Shown here one piece after another: positions 1 through 7,830 of a stretch of DNA of 64,000 bases. The DNA comes from Niastella sp966212235 (lineage in GTDB: Bacteria; Bacteroidota; Bacteroidia; Chitinophagales; Chitinophagaceae), in the NCBI GenBank assembly GCA_966212235.1, contig CBIHPP010000008.1, forward strand, positions 372,001 to 436,000, read 5' to 3'. Position 1 is the first letter of the stretch. Each line of letters opens with the position of its first letter. The translations under genes were made by a program, and so were the position numbers. The notes beneath the pieces are model-generated. The model was not told the DNA's origin, ran no database searches, and saw nothing but the letters and a program-made list of their open reading frames with translations.

Positions 1-817
1 AAAACGGACGAACATCTTTAGCAAACCCGCCATAATGGATCAGTCCTTCTTTTTGCCAGTGTTCGAGTTCTTCGCGGGAAATAGAATCAGGATGATGATG
101 CTCAAAAAAGCCGATCAGTTCAAAACGCACCGCATAATTCTTTTTCTTTAAAATGCGCGCGGCATCGGCATACAGGCTGATGCCTTTGCTTTTGAGGAGG
201 CGGGTGCTCATTAAAAAGGTAAACGGCTCGCTTTCTTTTTTAACCGTTCGGTGCAGAAATGAAAAATATTCCGTGTCAATGCCTTCACCCGGCAAAACCT
301 TCACTTTTTCGATGTTCACGATATGCTCGTTGATGAATATTTTGGCATCGTCATTATTCAGGAACCATACTTCGCGGGTTTTACGCAGGGCTCTTTTATA
401 GAGCAATTTTACCACATGGTACAGCCAGTTGCGTTTGGCAAACGGGTAACCCAGCCCGGTGATCACCGCTACGGAAGGAATACCGACGGCAGCAGCAGCC
501 AGCGAACCATAAATATTGGGCTTGGCAACATAATGAAATATAAAATCGGGACGATGTTCGTGATACAGAGACTTCAATTGGCGGTAAAAAGCGAGGTCAG
601 CAACCGGGTTTTCGGTCTTATTATTAAAATTGAGGGGAATGAACCGGCAGCCGCTTTGTTGCAGAGAGTCAGCATATTCATCATGGGGGGCCATTACCAT
701 CACCTGAAACCCATTCTCTATGAGAAAACGGATCACATCTAATCTGAAATTGTAGACAGACCACGCGCTGTTAGACACAAAGGCTATAAGCTTATGAGCA
801 CCTACCTTGCTATACAT
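1..817 (-). CDS. Glycosyltransferase family 4 (partial, C-terminus beyond left edge)
   Basis: Translating the reverse strand from the ATG at 815-817 gives an open frame to the window edge (about 272 residues). It begins MYSKVGAHKLIAFVSNSAWS and has the Rossmann-like start of GT-B enzymes, with VYNFRLDVIRFLIENGF, then HYVAKPNIYGSLAAA and AVITGLGYPF. STRLLKSKGISLYADAARIL marks the start of the C-terminal donor-binding half. This order matches the WbpH/PglA-like GT4 enzymes that extend lipid-linked O-antigen or capsule repeat units at the cytoplasmic face of the membrane; the sugar cannot be read from sequence. The E-x7-E donor motif would lie past the edge. A frame beginning at the next upstream ATG stops within eight codons, so this start is well supported. 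The gene diverges from the membrane protein at 934. Confidence 0.85.
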   Translation of the reverse strand, partial: MYSKVGAHKLIAFVSNSAWSVYNFRLDVIRFLIENGFQVMVMAPHDEYADSLQQSGCRFIPLNFNNKTENPVADLAFYRQLKSLYHEHRPDFIFHYVAKPNIYGSLAAAAVGIPSVAVITGLGYPFAKRNWLYHVVKLLYKRALRKTREVWFLNNDDAKIFINEHIVNIEKVKVLPGEGIDTEYFSFLHRTVKKESEPFTFLMSTRLLKSKGISLYADAARILKKKNYAVRFELIGFFEHHHPDSISREELEHWQKEGLIHYGGFAKDVRPF

Positions 818-833
818 CAACAAAAATTAGCAT

Positions 834-849
834 CAAATGTATACATTTG
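834..849. promoter_or_regulatory. Perfect 16-bp palindrome carrying divergent -7 elements
   Basis: The sequence CAAATGTATACATTTG is its own reverse complement, and each arm reads TACATTTG, an exact match to the Bacteroidota -7 consensus TAnnTTTG. On the minus strand a TTG lies 20 nt upstream (plus 862-864), which would place a start about 10 nt before the glycosyltransferase ATG. On the plus strand the same box would serve the gene at 934, but no clear -33 box is visible there. The symmetry could also be a protein operator. Confidence 0.55.
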
Positions 850-933
850 TTGGCATTAGTTCAATACACAATTGGCAATAGAAAATGATTGCAGCGACCT
901 CACAGGTGTGGTCATAAAACCTGAAACCGACAT

Positions 934-2175
934 ATGTACATTATAGGCCTCCTATTTTACTGTATCATATTCATTTATCTTCTTTACCGCCTTACCCGTA
1001 ATAAAACCCCATTAACGGTAACCGAACTGTCTCTGGCCTTTCTGTTCAAGGTGGTCATGGGGTGTTTGTACGGCTATATTTACGGGCATTTTTATAATGG
1101 CGACGATACCTGGATGTACCACAATCTTTCGCTGGGCGAATACCAGGAGCTGTTTCACGATCCGGTACAATATTTTGCAAAGCTGGGGCCGGCCGCATCA
1201 TTTGCCTGGGCCGGCGGCGGGTTCTGGCAGGGACTCAGTGCTTATATCAAAAGCCTAGAAAATACTGGCATTATCAAAATACTAAGCATTGCCAACATAT
1301 TCAGCCGGGGTAATTATTATATCAATGTGGTATTTTTCAATTTCATTCTATTCTGGGGACATTACTGGCTGTTCAGCTTATATGTAAAGGAATTCCCAGA
1401 AAAAAGAAAGCCCCTGCTGCTGCTTATATTTTTCTTTCCACCGCTGGTGTTCTGGCTGAGCGGCATACGCGCCGATGGACTGATATTATTTTTTCTGGCC
1501 TTATTACTGATACAATTCCACCGGTGGTTGTACGATCATAAAAAACGGTCGCTGGTGTACTGTATATTGGCCGGCGCAGGTATTATTATTTTCCGGAGCC
1601 AGGTTATATTATTAGTAATACCGGCATTAACGGCCTGGTATATATCGGTGAAATTTAACCGAAAGCCCGCAACCACATTTGTATGGGTATTTGGCATTGG
1701 CGGTTTGTTATTTTTTGCCACCGCCTGGGTATCGCCGGCCAAAAACCTGCCGGGGGTAATTGTGGACCGGCAGCAGGCGTTTATGGCATTACAGGGCACC
1801 CGGTTTCCCCTCGATAGCCTGCAGCCCTCAGTAACCGGTTTTGCCAGGGTATTACCGCAGGCATTGAGCCATACCTTTGTGCGGCCATATATATGGGAAG
1901 CGAAAGGTGCATTACAGCTGATGACCGCCGTGGAGATTATCGTTTGTTGGTTGCTGGTGATCACAGCTATCATAAAAAAAGAAATACATTGGAAAAAGAT
2001 GTTGACCAGCCCCCTTTTGTTGTTCAGTATGAGCTTTGGTATTGCATTATATATTTTTATAGGATTTACGATTCCCTTCCCAGGTGCCATTGTTCGTTAC
2101 AAGGCAATTCCCGAGCTTTTACTGTTAACTATACCGATAATTTGTACAAATTGGCGGTCATTTACAGAAGATTAA
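934..2175 (+). CDS. Polytopic inner-membrane protein, glycosyltransferase-like
   Basis: This 413-residue protein is mostly hydrophobic, with roughly ten predicted membrane helices. After the first helices it has a short loop containing NGDDTWMYH, and later WLSGIRADGLILFFLALLL. Acidic pairs in the first extracytoplasmic loop are typical of GT-C type lipid-linked glycosyltransferases and of O-antigen polymerase or EpsG-like proteins, but I see no diagnostic family signature. Its place beside a GT4 enzyme suggests surface polysaccharide synthesis. The product stays unassigned beyond 'membrane protein, possible glycosyltransferase or polymerase'. The start ATG at 934 begins directly with the first hydrophobic segment. 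Confidence 0.6.
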   Translation: MYIIGLLFYCIIFIYLLYRLTRNKTPLTVTELSLAFLFKVVMGCLYGYIYGHFYNGDDTWMYHNLSLGEYQELFHDPVQYFAKLGPAASFAWAGGGFWQGLSAYIKSLENTGIIKILSIANIFSRGNYYINVVFFNFILFWGHYWLFSLYVKEFPEKRKPLLLLIFFFPPLVFWLSGIRADGLILFFLALLLIQFHRWLYDHKKRSLVYCILAGAGIIIFRSQVILLVIPALTAWYISVKFNRKPATTFVWVFGIGGLLFFATAWVSPAKNLPGVIVDRQQAFMALQGTRFPLDSLQPSVTGFARVLPQALSHTFVRPYIWEAKGALQLMTAVEIIVCWLLVITAIIKKEIHWKKMLTSPLLLFSMSFGIALYIFIGFTIPFPGAIVRYKAIPELLLLTIPIICTNWRSFTED

Positions 2176-2241
2176 CAAAAAAGTATATATTTAAAAAAGT
2201 CGCGTTTTTGACCTCCTTTTTAACCAAAAGCTTCTCGTGAC

Positions 2242-2275
2242 GCAGGTTTTTATGCATTTTATCAAAAAAACCTGC
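2242..2275 (+). promoter_or_regulatory. Hairpin in the glnN leader region
   Basis: A perfect 10-bp stem, GCAGGTTTTT (2242-2251) with AAAAACCTGC (2266-2275), encloses a 14-nt loop. It lies about 67 bp after the stop of the membrane protein and 71 bp before glnN. It could be a weak terminator for the upstream gene or a leader structure for glnN. There is no T-run immediately after the stem on the plus strand, so a plain Rho-independent terminator is uncertain. Confidence 0.4.
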
Positions 2276-2345
2276 TCTTAAATTCAAAATTTTTTTTTGA
2301 TACCTTATTTGTCGTTTATTTGCACAAAAGCAAAAAATTTTAGTG

Positions 2346-4541
2346 ATGGAATCATTACGTTTTAAAGCAATCAACGACCTGACCGCCCAGTCAAACGGCG
2401 TGGATGTTGAAAATCCGGCCAAAATTACCGGCATTTTCGGCACGAATGTATTTACATTAAAGACTGCTCGTGAGTTTTTGAGTGATGAGGCGTTTAAAAG
2501 TTTGAATGCCTCTATCAAAGGAGGTAAGAAAATTGACCGCGCTATGGCAAACCAGATCGCGGCCGGTTTACGCCAGTGGGCAGAAACGAAAGGTGTAACA
2601 CACTTTACACACTGGTTTCAGCCATTAACAGGTACTACTGCAGAAAAACACGATTCTTTCTTCACACTGAAAGGCGACGGTACTGCACTCGAAATTTTCG
2701 ACGGTGATGCGTTGATACAACAAGAGCCAGATGCCTCTTCTTTCCCAAGTGGTGGTATCCGTGCAACTTTCGAGGCACGTGGTTATACAGCCTGGGATCC
2801 TTCTTCTCCTGCATTTATTATGGAAATCGGCCAGGGAAAAACATTGTGTATCCCTACCATCTTCGTTTCTTATACCGGTGAAACACTCGACTATAAAGCA
2901 CCTTTATTAAAATCGCTGGAAGCGTTAAATAAAGCGGCTGTTGAAGTTTGCCATTTCTTTGATAAAAACGTAAGCAAAGTAGTTGCTACCCTGGGATGGG
3001 AACAAGAGTACTTCGTAATTGACGAAGCACTGTTCAATGCCCGTCCTGACCTGGTATTAGGTGGCCGTACCGTATTCGGACATTCACCAGCCAAAGGTCA
3101 ACAGTTGGAAGACCATTACTTTGGCGCTATTCCTGAAAGAATTTATGCTTTCATGCGTGATTTTGAACAGGAATCATACAAACTGGGTATTCCTTTAAGA
3201 ACCCGTCATAATGAAGTAGCGCCTGCGCAGTTTGAGTGCGCTCCTATCTTTGAAGAAGTTAGCGTGGCAGTAGACCATAACACCCTGTTGATGGATATTA
3301 TGGACCGCGTTGCCCGCCGTCATAAATTAAGAGCGTTGTTGCATGAGAAACCATTTGCCGGCATTAACGGAAGTGGTAAACACAACAACTGGTCTATGGC
3401 TACCGATACCGGCATCAACCTGCTGGCTCCTGGTAAAACACCAAAGACCAACCTGATGTTCCTCACTTTCTTCGTAAACACCATCAAGGCGGTATTTGAT
3501 TATTCCGATGTACTGCGTGCATCTATTGCATCAGCCGGAAACGATCACCGTCTGGGTGCCAACGAAGCTCCTCCCGCTATCATCTCTGTATTCATTGGTC
3601 AATACCTGTACAAAGTATTGAATGATGTAAAAGAAAGAGTAGGTGGTAAATTCGATGAGCAGGATGAGGCTATTTTGAAGTTAGACCTGCACAGAAGCAT
3701 TCCAGAACTGTTACTCGATAACACTGACCGTAACCGTACATCACCGTTCGCGTTCACCGGTAACAAATTCGAGTTCCGCGCTGTAGGTTCTACTGCAAAC
3801 TGCGCCAACCCCATGACCACCCTGAACACGATCATGGCTGAAACGCTGAAGAAATTCAAGAAAGATGTAGATACCCTGATCGATAAAGGCGAGAAGAAAG
3901 AGATCGCCATCATGCACGTTATTCGCGAGTACATTGTAGCCAGCGAAAAAGTATTGTTCGAAGGCGACGGTTACAGCGAAGAATGGCACCAGGAAGCTGA
4001 AAAACGTGGCTTACCAAACGTACGTACCACGCCGCTGGCGCTGGATGCTTCAGTAACCGATAAAGCAAAGAGCCTGTTCGAAAGCAACAACGTGTTAACA
4101 CATGTTGAGCTGGAAGCACGTCATGAAATTGAGCTGGAAAAATACATTAAGAAAGTACAAATTGAAGCCCGTATCATGGGTGAGCTGGCAAGCAGCCACA
4201 TTTTACCGGCTGCTATTAAATATCAGAACGAACTGATCGCAAACATCAAAGGTTTGAAAGAGATCGGTTTGCCAGAAACTGCTTTTGCAAACCAAAAGCA
4301 GATCCTGACCAAGGTATCTGAGCACGTGAACAAAATGGGCGAACTGGTAGCTAAAATGATCGATGCCCGTAAAAAGGCAAACGCCATTGGAGATACCCGT
4401 GAGAAAGCCATCGCTTATTGCGACACCATTAAAGAAGCGTATTTTGATCAGATCCGTTACCATGCCGACAAGCTGGAATTGCTGGTAGGCGATGAGTACT
4501 GGCTGTTACCAAAATACCGCGAAATGTTGTTCCTGAGATAA
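2346..4541 (+). CDS. glnN: Glutamine synthetase type III
   Basis: The 731-residue product begins MESLRFKAINDLTAQSNGVD and is a full-length GSIII, the large hexameric or dodecameric glutamine synthetase common in Bacteroidota. It condenses ammonia with glutamate using ATP. Visible family features are the N-terminal FGTNVF segment, the ATP/metal region LGWEQEYFVID (around residue 220), the catalytic region RTRHNEVAPAQFE (around residue 285) and GINGSGKHNNWS (around residue 340), followed by LGANEAPPAIISVF. The C-terminal 200 residues are the helical extension specific to GSIII. The ATG at 2346 is preferred over the GTG one codon upstream. It is monocistronic, with a hairpin in the leader and a terminator-like stem downstream at 4636. 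Confidence 0.97.
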   Translation: MESLRFKAINDLTAQSNGVDVENPAKITGIFGTNVFTLKTAREFLSDEAFKSLNASIKGGKKIDRAMANQIAAGLRQWAETKGVTHFTHWFQPLTGTTAEKHDSFFTLKGDGTALEIFDGDALIQQEPDASSFPSGGIRATFEARGYTAWDPSSPAFIMEIGQGKTLCIPTIFVSYTGETLDYKAPLLKSLEALNKAAVEVCHFFDKNVSKVVATLGWEQEYFVIDEALFNARPDLVLGGRTVFGHSPAKGQQLEDHYFGAIPERIYAFMRDFEQESYKLGIPLRTRHNEVAPAQFECAPIFEEVSVAVDHNTLLMDIMDRVARRHKLRALLHEKPFAGINGSGKHNNWSMATDTGINLLAPGKTPKTNLMFLTFFVNTIKAVFDYSDVLRASIASAGNDHRLGANEAPPAIISVFIGQYLYKVLNDVKERVGGKFDEQDEAILKLDLHRSIPELLLDNTDRNRTSPFAFTGNKFEFRAVGSTANCANPMTTLNTIMAETLKKFKKDVDTLIDKGEKKEIAIMHVIREYIVASEKVLFEGDGYSEEWHQEAEKRGLPNVRTTPLALDASVTDKAKSLFESNNVLTHVELEARHEIELEKYIKKVQIEARIMGELASSHILPAAIKYQNELIANIKGLKEIGLPETAFANQKQILTKVSEHVNKMGELVAKMIDARKKANAIGDTREKAIAYCDTIKEAYFDQIRYHADKLELLVGDEYWLLPKYREMLFLR

Positions 4542-4550
4542 AAGCCTCTC

Positions 4551-4583
4551 ACCTCCCCCAGCCCCTCCTGAAGGAGGGGTGAA
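4551..4583. repeat. Dispersed C/G-rich intergenic element, copy 1
   Basis: Just after the glnN stop the sequence reads CCTCCCCCAGCCCCTCCTG followed by AAGGAGGGG, a short imperfect palindrome. It resembles elements at 24414-24435, 38425-38448 and 62552-62579 (approximate core CCCCCAACCC-CTAAAGGGGG), which I treat as one dispersed family. Confidence 0.5.
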
Positions 4584-4635
4584 AGAAGGAAATACAGGGA
4601 AAATATATCAAAGAAGGTATACTGACATGACAAGC

Positions 4636-4667
4636 AGAGCCCCGTTTCTGAATAAGGACGGGGTTCT
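4636..4667 (+). terminator. Terminator-like hairpin after glnN
   Basis: AGAGCCCCGT (4636-4645) pairs with ACGGGGTTCT (4658-4667), leaving a 12-nt loop and one G.U pair. A pyrimidine-rich stretch (TCTATTT) follows. It lies between glnN and the plus-strand gene at 4728. Confidence 0.6.
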
Positions 4668-4727
4668 TCTATTTAACCCATTTTCACAGACCGAAAAGTG
4701 ACTAACTTCGACCCATAAATTGTTATC

Positions 4728-5159
4728 ATGGAAATAAAACCTAAATATGGAATAGCCGATTTTACATTCGGCATGAAGGCAGAAGAAGTCATAAAAAAAC
4801 TCGGCAAGCCCGATAAGATCTACAAGGACGAAGACGATGAGAACCAGTTACTGTATCAATACAACAAAAGCAAAATAAGGCTAACATTTTATGAGGAACA
4901 CGAAGGAAAACTGGGTTACATCAGATGCGCCAATCCGGCCCTTACCTATCAGGGAAAACCTGTTATACAGGCCCCCATTGATAAGGTAAAAGAAGGCTTT
5001 GGGAAGCTGATCAAAGATTGGGAAGTGGAAGATTACAACTCATTTGTGACATACATCAGCGAAGAATACTGGCTCGTGCTGAATGTTGAATATGACGAGG
5101 TAACAGATATTGAGCTCGGTGTGCCATTTAAAAATGACGAAGAATATGATTGGCAATAA
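4728..5159 (+). CDS. Hypothetical protein with BamE/SmpA-like N-terminal motif
   Basis: The 143-residue protein has no signal peptide. Its N-terminus, YGIADFTFGMKAEEVIKKLG followed by KPD, has the pattern G-hydrophobic-F-G-M-x-x-x-x-V-x-x-x-L-G-x-P found in the BamE/SmpA-like fold, and is followed by alternating beta strands rich in charge. The C-terminus is very acidic (KNDEEYDWQ). The lack of a lipobox argues against a real BamE. Cytoplasmic proteins of this kind are often annotated only by fold. Function unknown. It is a single gene between terminators. Confidence 0.7.
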   Translation: MEIKPKYGIADFTFGMKAEEVIKKLGKPDKIYKDEDDENQLLYQYNKSKIRLTFYEEHEGKLGYIRCANPALTYQGKPVIQAPIDKVKEGFGKLIKDWEVEDYNSFVTYISEEYWLVLNVEYDEVTDIELGVPFKNDEEYDWQ

Positions 5160-5231
5160 TGTCATAAACCGGCATGTAATGGGTTTAATGGGTTTATAAC
5201 AAGCCATGCGATAGACCTATAATAAAATTAT

Positions 5232-5272
5232 ATAGCATCTTCAAATAGACGCTCCGGAAACGGAGCGTTTCT
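5232..5272 (+). terminator. Terminator with GAAA loop, copy 1 of a duplicated block
   Basis: ACGCTCCG (5249-5256), GAAA loop, CGGAGCGT (5261-5268) form a perfect 8-bp stem followed by TTTCTC. The preceding ATAGCATCTTC (5232-5242) and the stem recur at 7396-7432. Confidence 0.75.
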
Positions 5273-5323
5273 CATTTCCCTGCTCTTCTATTTCCAGAAG
5301 CAGAAAGTCACTAACTTAATAGT

Positions 5324-5803
5324 ATGAAAAAGCAGAGTGCCGGCATATTACCTTACAAGTTTGTACATGAACAAATATTCTTTTTCATTGCTCATCCTGG
5401 CGGTCCGTTTTACAAGAAGAAAGACAATGGATTCTGGGGCATTGTAAAAGGGGAATTTGATGATAAAGAGGAACCATTGGCAGCAGCCATCAGAGAGTTT
5501 AAGGAAGAAACCAGCATTGACATTAAAGGCGATCTTTTACCCCTAACGCCGCTGAAACAGAAAAGCGGCAAACTGGTATATGTATGGGCTATAGAAACCG
5601 ATTTCAGCACGGAAAATATTAAAAGCAATACGTTCTCAATAGAATGGCCGCCAAAGTCTGGCAAGATGGCGGAATTTCCAGAACTGGATAAATTTGAATG
5701 GTTTGATGTGGATACGACAATTGTTAAATTACTCCCGGGGCAGGTGCCGTTTGTTTATGAATTATTGACCCACTTACGCATAAGTATTCCAGGTAAAAAA
5801 TAA
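5324..5803 (+). CDS. NUDIX hydrolase
   Basis: The 159-residue protein carries a clear Nudix box at about residues 43-65: G, five residues, E, seven residues, REFKEETSI, fitting G-x5-E-x7-REUxEExGU except for Ser in place of the last Gly. The C-terminal part with EFPELDKFEWFDVDTT fits the subgroup of small NUDIX proteins that often act on dinucleotide polyphosphates or NADH-like substrates. The actual substrate cannot be told. The start ATG at 5324 follows a TAACTTAA element that could be the -7 box, with a very short leader. Single gene. Confidence 0.9.
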   Translation: MKKQSAGILPYKFVHEQIFFFIAHPGGPFYKKKDNGFWGIVKGEFDDKEEPLAAAIREFKEETSIDIKGDLLPLTPLKQKSGKLVYVWAIETDFSTENIKSNTFSIEWPPKSGKMAEFPELDKFEWFDVDTTIVKLLPGQVPFVYELLTHLRISIPGKK

Positions 5804-5866
5804 CGCTCCGCAAGCAACTTCGCATAGCCGCATTTGCTGTTAAATCATTTAAAAAGAACGATCTGG

Positions 5867-5900
5867 CAATTGCTTCCTGTTGAAAAATGGCGTATAATAG
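5867..5900 (+). promoter_or_regulatory. Upstream element shared with 60515-60547
   Basis: The stretch beginning AATTGCTTCCTG and ending TATAATAG (5868-5900) is about 88% identical (29 of 33 bases by eye) to 60515-60547. Each copy lies 46-50 nt upstream of a plus-strand start codon (5946 and 60597). A shared promoter or operator, or a dispersed repeat, would both explain it. Confidence 0.45.
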
Positions 5901-5945
5901 CTATACAAACCCTATTCGCCATGTTATGCAACAGCATTATACCTT

Positions 5946-6710
5946 ATGAATGAAATTATAGAATACTTCAAACCTTATTTTGAACAATGGCTACCAGGCA
6001 CATTGATCTGTATTAGTACTTTGCTCTTCTTTATATTGGAACGGAAGTTCCCCGGAAGAGAGTTACCTCCTTCCAAAGGCTGGTATTTTCGATCAATTGC
6101 CATTAACCTGGCTCAGTTTCTTTTAATAGGCCTGGGAGGAATTACCTGGAATAAATATTTCAGAGACCAATCCTTATTTCATTTCGGTCATTGGGGCCAC
6201 CCAATTGTAGAAGGCTTTGTTTACTGGATACTGGGGACCTTCGTTTTTTATTGGTGGCACAGGTTAAGACACGCCAATGGTTTCTGGCTCATATTTCATC
6301 AAATTCATCATAGCCCTAAAAGAATTGAACTGCTGACATCATTTTATAAACATCCGGTTGAAATTATTGCAGACTCCGTTATAACAGGATTCTTGCTTTA
6401 TTATGTTTTTGGTGGTACAGGCCTTGCAGGCGCCTGGACTTCCTTTTTCGGAGCCACCGGCGAATATTTTTATCACTCCAATATTTCTACACCCAAATGG
6501 TTAGGCTATTTTATTCAAAGACCTGAACACCACTCCATACATCATCAGTTAGATGTTCATAAATATAATTATGGTGATATTACCTGGTGGGACAGGCTAT
6601 TTGGAACATTCAAAGAAGCAGATGATTTTGTGCCCGAATGCGGCTTCCCCAATGATAATGAGACCAAAGTATGGGATATGCTGAAGTTTAAGGATGTGTA
6701 TGATTCGTAA
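5946..6710 (+). CDS. Fatty acid hydroxylase / sterol desaturase family membrane protein
   Basis: The 254-residue protein has four or more membrane helices and the histidine clusters of the di-iron hydroxylase family: HRLRH at about residue 105, HQIHH at about residue 118 and HHSIHH at about residue 196. These ligate two irons for O2-dependent hydroxylation or desaturation of a lipid. Bacterial members include carotenoid and sphingolipid or fatty acid hydroxylases; Bacteroidota make sphingolipids, so a ceramide or fatty acid substrate is possible but not shown. The following membrane gene begins just after or overlaps its end. Confidence 0.9.
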   Translation: MNEIIEYFKPYFEQWLPGTLICISTLLFFILERKFPGRELPPSKGWYFRSIAINLAQFLLIGLGGITWNKYFRDQSLFHFGHWGHPIVEGFVYWILGTFVFYWWHRLRHANGFWLIFHQIHHSPKRIELLTSFYKHPVEIIADSVITGFLLYYVFGGTGLAGAWTSFFGATGEYFYHSNISTPKWLGYFIQRPEHHSIHHQLDVHKYNYGDITWWDRLFGTFKEADDFVPECGFPNDNETKVWDMLKFKDVYDS

Positions 6711-6768
6711 TTGGTTGTTAGCGGCAAGAGTTAACACGACTTTTTATAAAACGTTACTTCAATACAAC

Positions 6769-7332
6769 ATGGCAGCCTTAAGGATTCCAGCTTTTTTCAT
6801 GCGAACCGGATTTATAGTGTTGATCATCCTAACCCTTATCTTTTACCTGGCAATAGTATTGCTAACTGATTATTCTTTGACAGGATTCTGGACAGATGTC
6901 ATATTTTCCATGTTATTTTCCACCTTTGTGCTACTGCTGATCTTAAGAAAAACGATGATAGCGCCCTGGCGAACTGTATTACTCCGGGCCCTGATCATAA
7001 TTATTTTTCTTGCTGTGTTTAACTTTATAGCCTTGAGTCTTACAAATCCATTTGCTTTTGACCAGTTTAAACTTCGTAGCTTTTATTTTCAAAAAGTAGA
7101 AGGCCGGATCTTCAATGCATATTTTAAACCTGTAGGTGCATATGCTGGCGGTCAGGGGAACTTTTGGATAACAGAAAGCCCTATCTACTTTCCTCTTATT
7201 GAAAAACCCGTTTATTATGAAAGGGGGGTGCATCACGACTTTAGTGATGATTATTGGGAGGGAGAGCCTATAGACAATTATGATGTTGTGAGGACTTATG
7301 TCAAAGATGAAGTGATAGACAAAGGGAAGTAA
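6769..7332 (+). CDS. Hypothetical three-TM membrane protein
   Basis: From the ATG at 6769 the protein is 187 residues long, with three membrane helices in the first 90 residues (TGFIVLIILTLIFYLAIVLL; VIFSMLFSTFVLLLI; ALIIIIFLAVFNFIALSL) and a roughly 90-residue soluble tail rich in Tyr and Phe (ITESPIYFPLIEKPVYYERG). An in-frame ATG at 6694 would overlap the upstream hydroxylase gene by 17 bp and add 25 residues without a signal-like pattern; I prefer 6769 but cannot exclude the longer form. No family recognised. It is probably cotranscribed with the hydroxylase. Confidence 0.65.
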   Translation: MAALRIPAFFMRTGFIVLIILTLIFYLAIVLLTDYSLTGFWTDVIFSMLFSTFVLLLILRKTMIAPWRTVLLRALIIIIFLAVFNFIALSLTNPFAFDQFKLRSFYFQKVEGRIFNAYFKPVGAYAGGQGNFWITESPIYFPLIEKPVYYERGVHHDFSDDYWEGEPIDNYDVVRTYVKDEVIDKGK

Positions 7333-7763
7333 TGAATTCAGTCTTTATAAAATCTATTTAATTCTTATATCGGTTCTACATGAACAGCTCCGAAGATAGC
7401 ATCTTCGGATCGACGCTCCGGAAACGGGGCGTTTCACATTTTAGGAAATGTCTTGAAATAGCTTATCTCCGTAATTCGCGTAACAGTTGCGTTTAAAAAA
7501 TAACTAAACCACTCCCCTCCTATTTTAAAACATTAACTCCACATTTTTGAATACAGGAGAAAAAAGCTTTTTACCGTTCTGAATTTTCGGGTACCTTAGA
7601 AAGATACTTATTGCTTTGCTTATGAATAAATGGTTAAGGGCAGTACCGATACTAGTATTAATCCTGGATGACTAAAGCAAATAAAACTCATAATCCATTG
7701 AAATAAAACGATTAGCATTGATGTTATTTAAGAAAATAGTTTTTACAATTAAAATAATTATTC
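7333..7763. other. Gene-poor spacer with tandem hairpins and a truncated signal-peptide ORF
   Basis: After the two hairpins at 7389-7432 the spacer is AT-rich. At 7622-7675 lies an 18-codon frame reading MNKWLRAVPILVLILDD then stop. It looks like the first residues of an exported protein cut short, so this may be the relic of a deleted gene. I see no other coding signal before the toxin promoter at 7764. Confidence 0.4.
7389..7436 (+). terminator. Tandem hairpins, including copy 2 of the duplicated terminator
   Basis: TCCGAAGAT (7389-7397) pairs perfectly with ATCTTCGGA (7401-7409) around AGC. Immediately after, ACGCTCCG, GAAA loop, CGGGGCGT (7413-7432) forms the second stem, followed by TTTC. 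The second stem and the preceding ATAGCATCTTC repeat the block at 5232-5272, with one A-to-G change in the 3' arm. Confidence 0.65.
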
Positions 7764-7771
7764 TACATTTG
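7764..7771 (+). promoter_or_regulatory. -7 promoter element of the RNA/toxin locus
   Basis: TACATTTG matches the Bacteroidota -7 consensus TAnnTTTG exactly. TTTT at 7741-7744 sits 19 nt upstream, the expected place for the -33 TTTG. Transcription would start near 7778, just before the structured RNA. Confidence 0.6.
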
Positions 7772-7777
7772 TATTAA

Positions 7778-7830
7778 TAAAGTCTGCCACCCCTCTTAAC
7801 AATGGGCAAATCTGGCAGGCTATTTTTTTT
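7778..7830 (+). ncRNA. Putative AbiF-associated small RNA (candidate RNA antitoxin)
   Basis: Between the -7 box and the toxin ATG lies room for an RNA of about 50 nt. AGTCTGCCA (7781-7789) pairs with TGGCAGGCT (7813-7821) over nine base pairs with one G.U. The 23-nt loop holds CCC (7791-7793) that can pair with GGG (7804-7806). Eight T residues (7823-7830) follow directly and end at the base before the ATG at 7831, so the RNA has the form of a Rho-independent transcript. Comparative genomics has described a structured 'abiF RNA' upstream of Abi_2 genes; I cannot check this copy against that model. Read-through would be needed to express the toxin, so the hairpin may also control its dosage. 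Confidence 0.6.

Noticed and set aside
153..742. Two plus-strand frames (153-401, 323-742)
   Set aside because: They are antisense to the glycosyltransferase, whose reverse-strand translation is clearly a GT4 protein open to the window edge.
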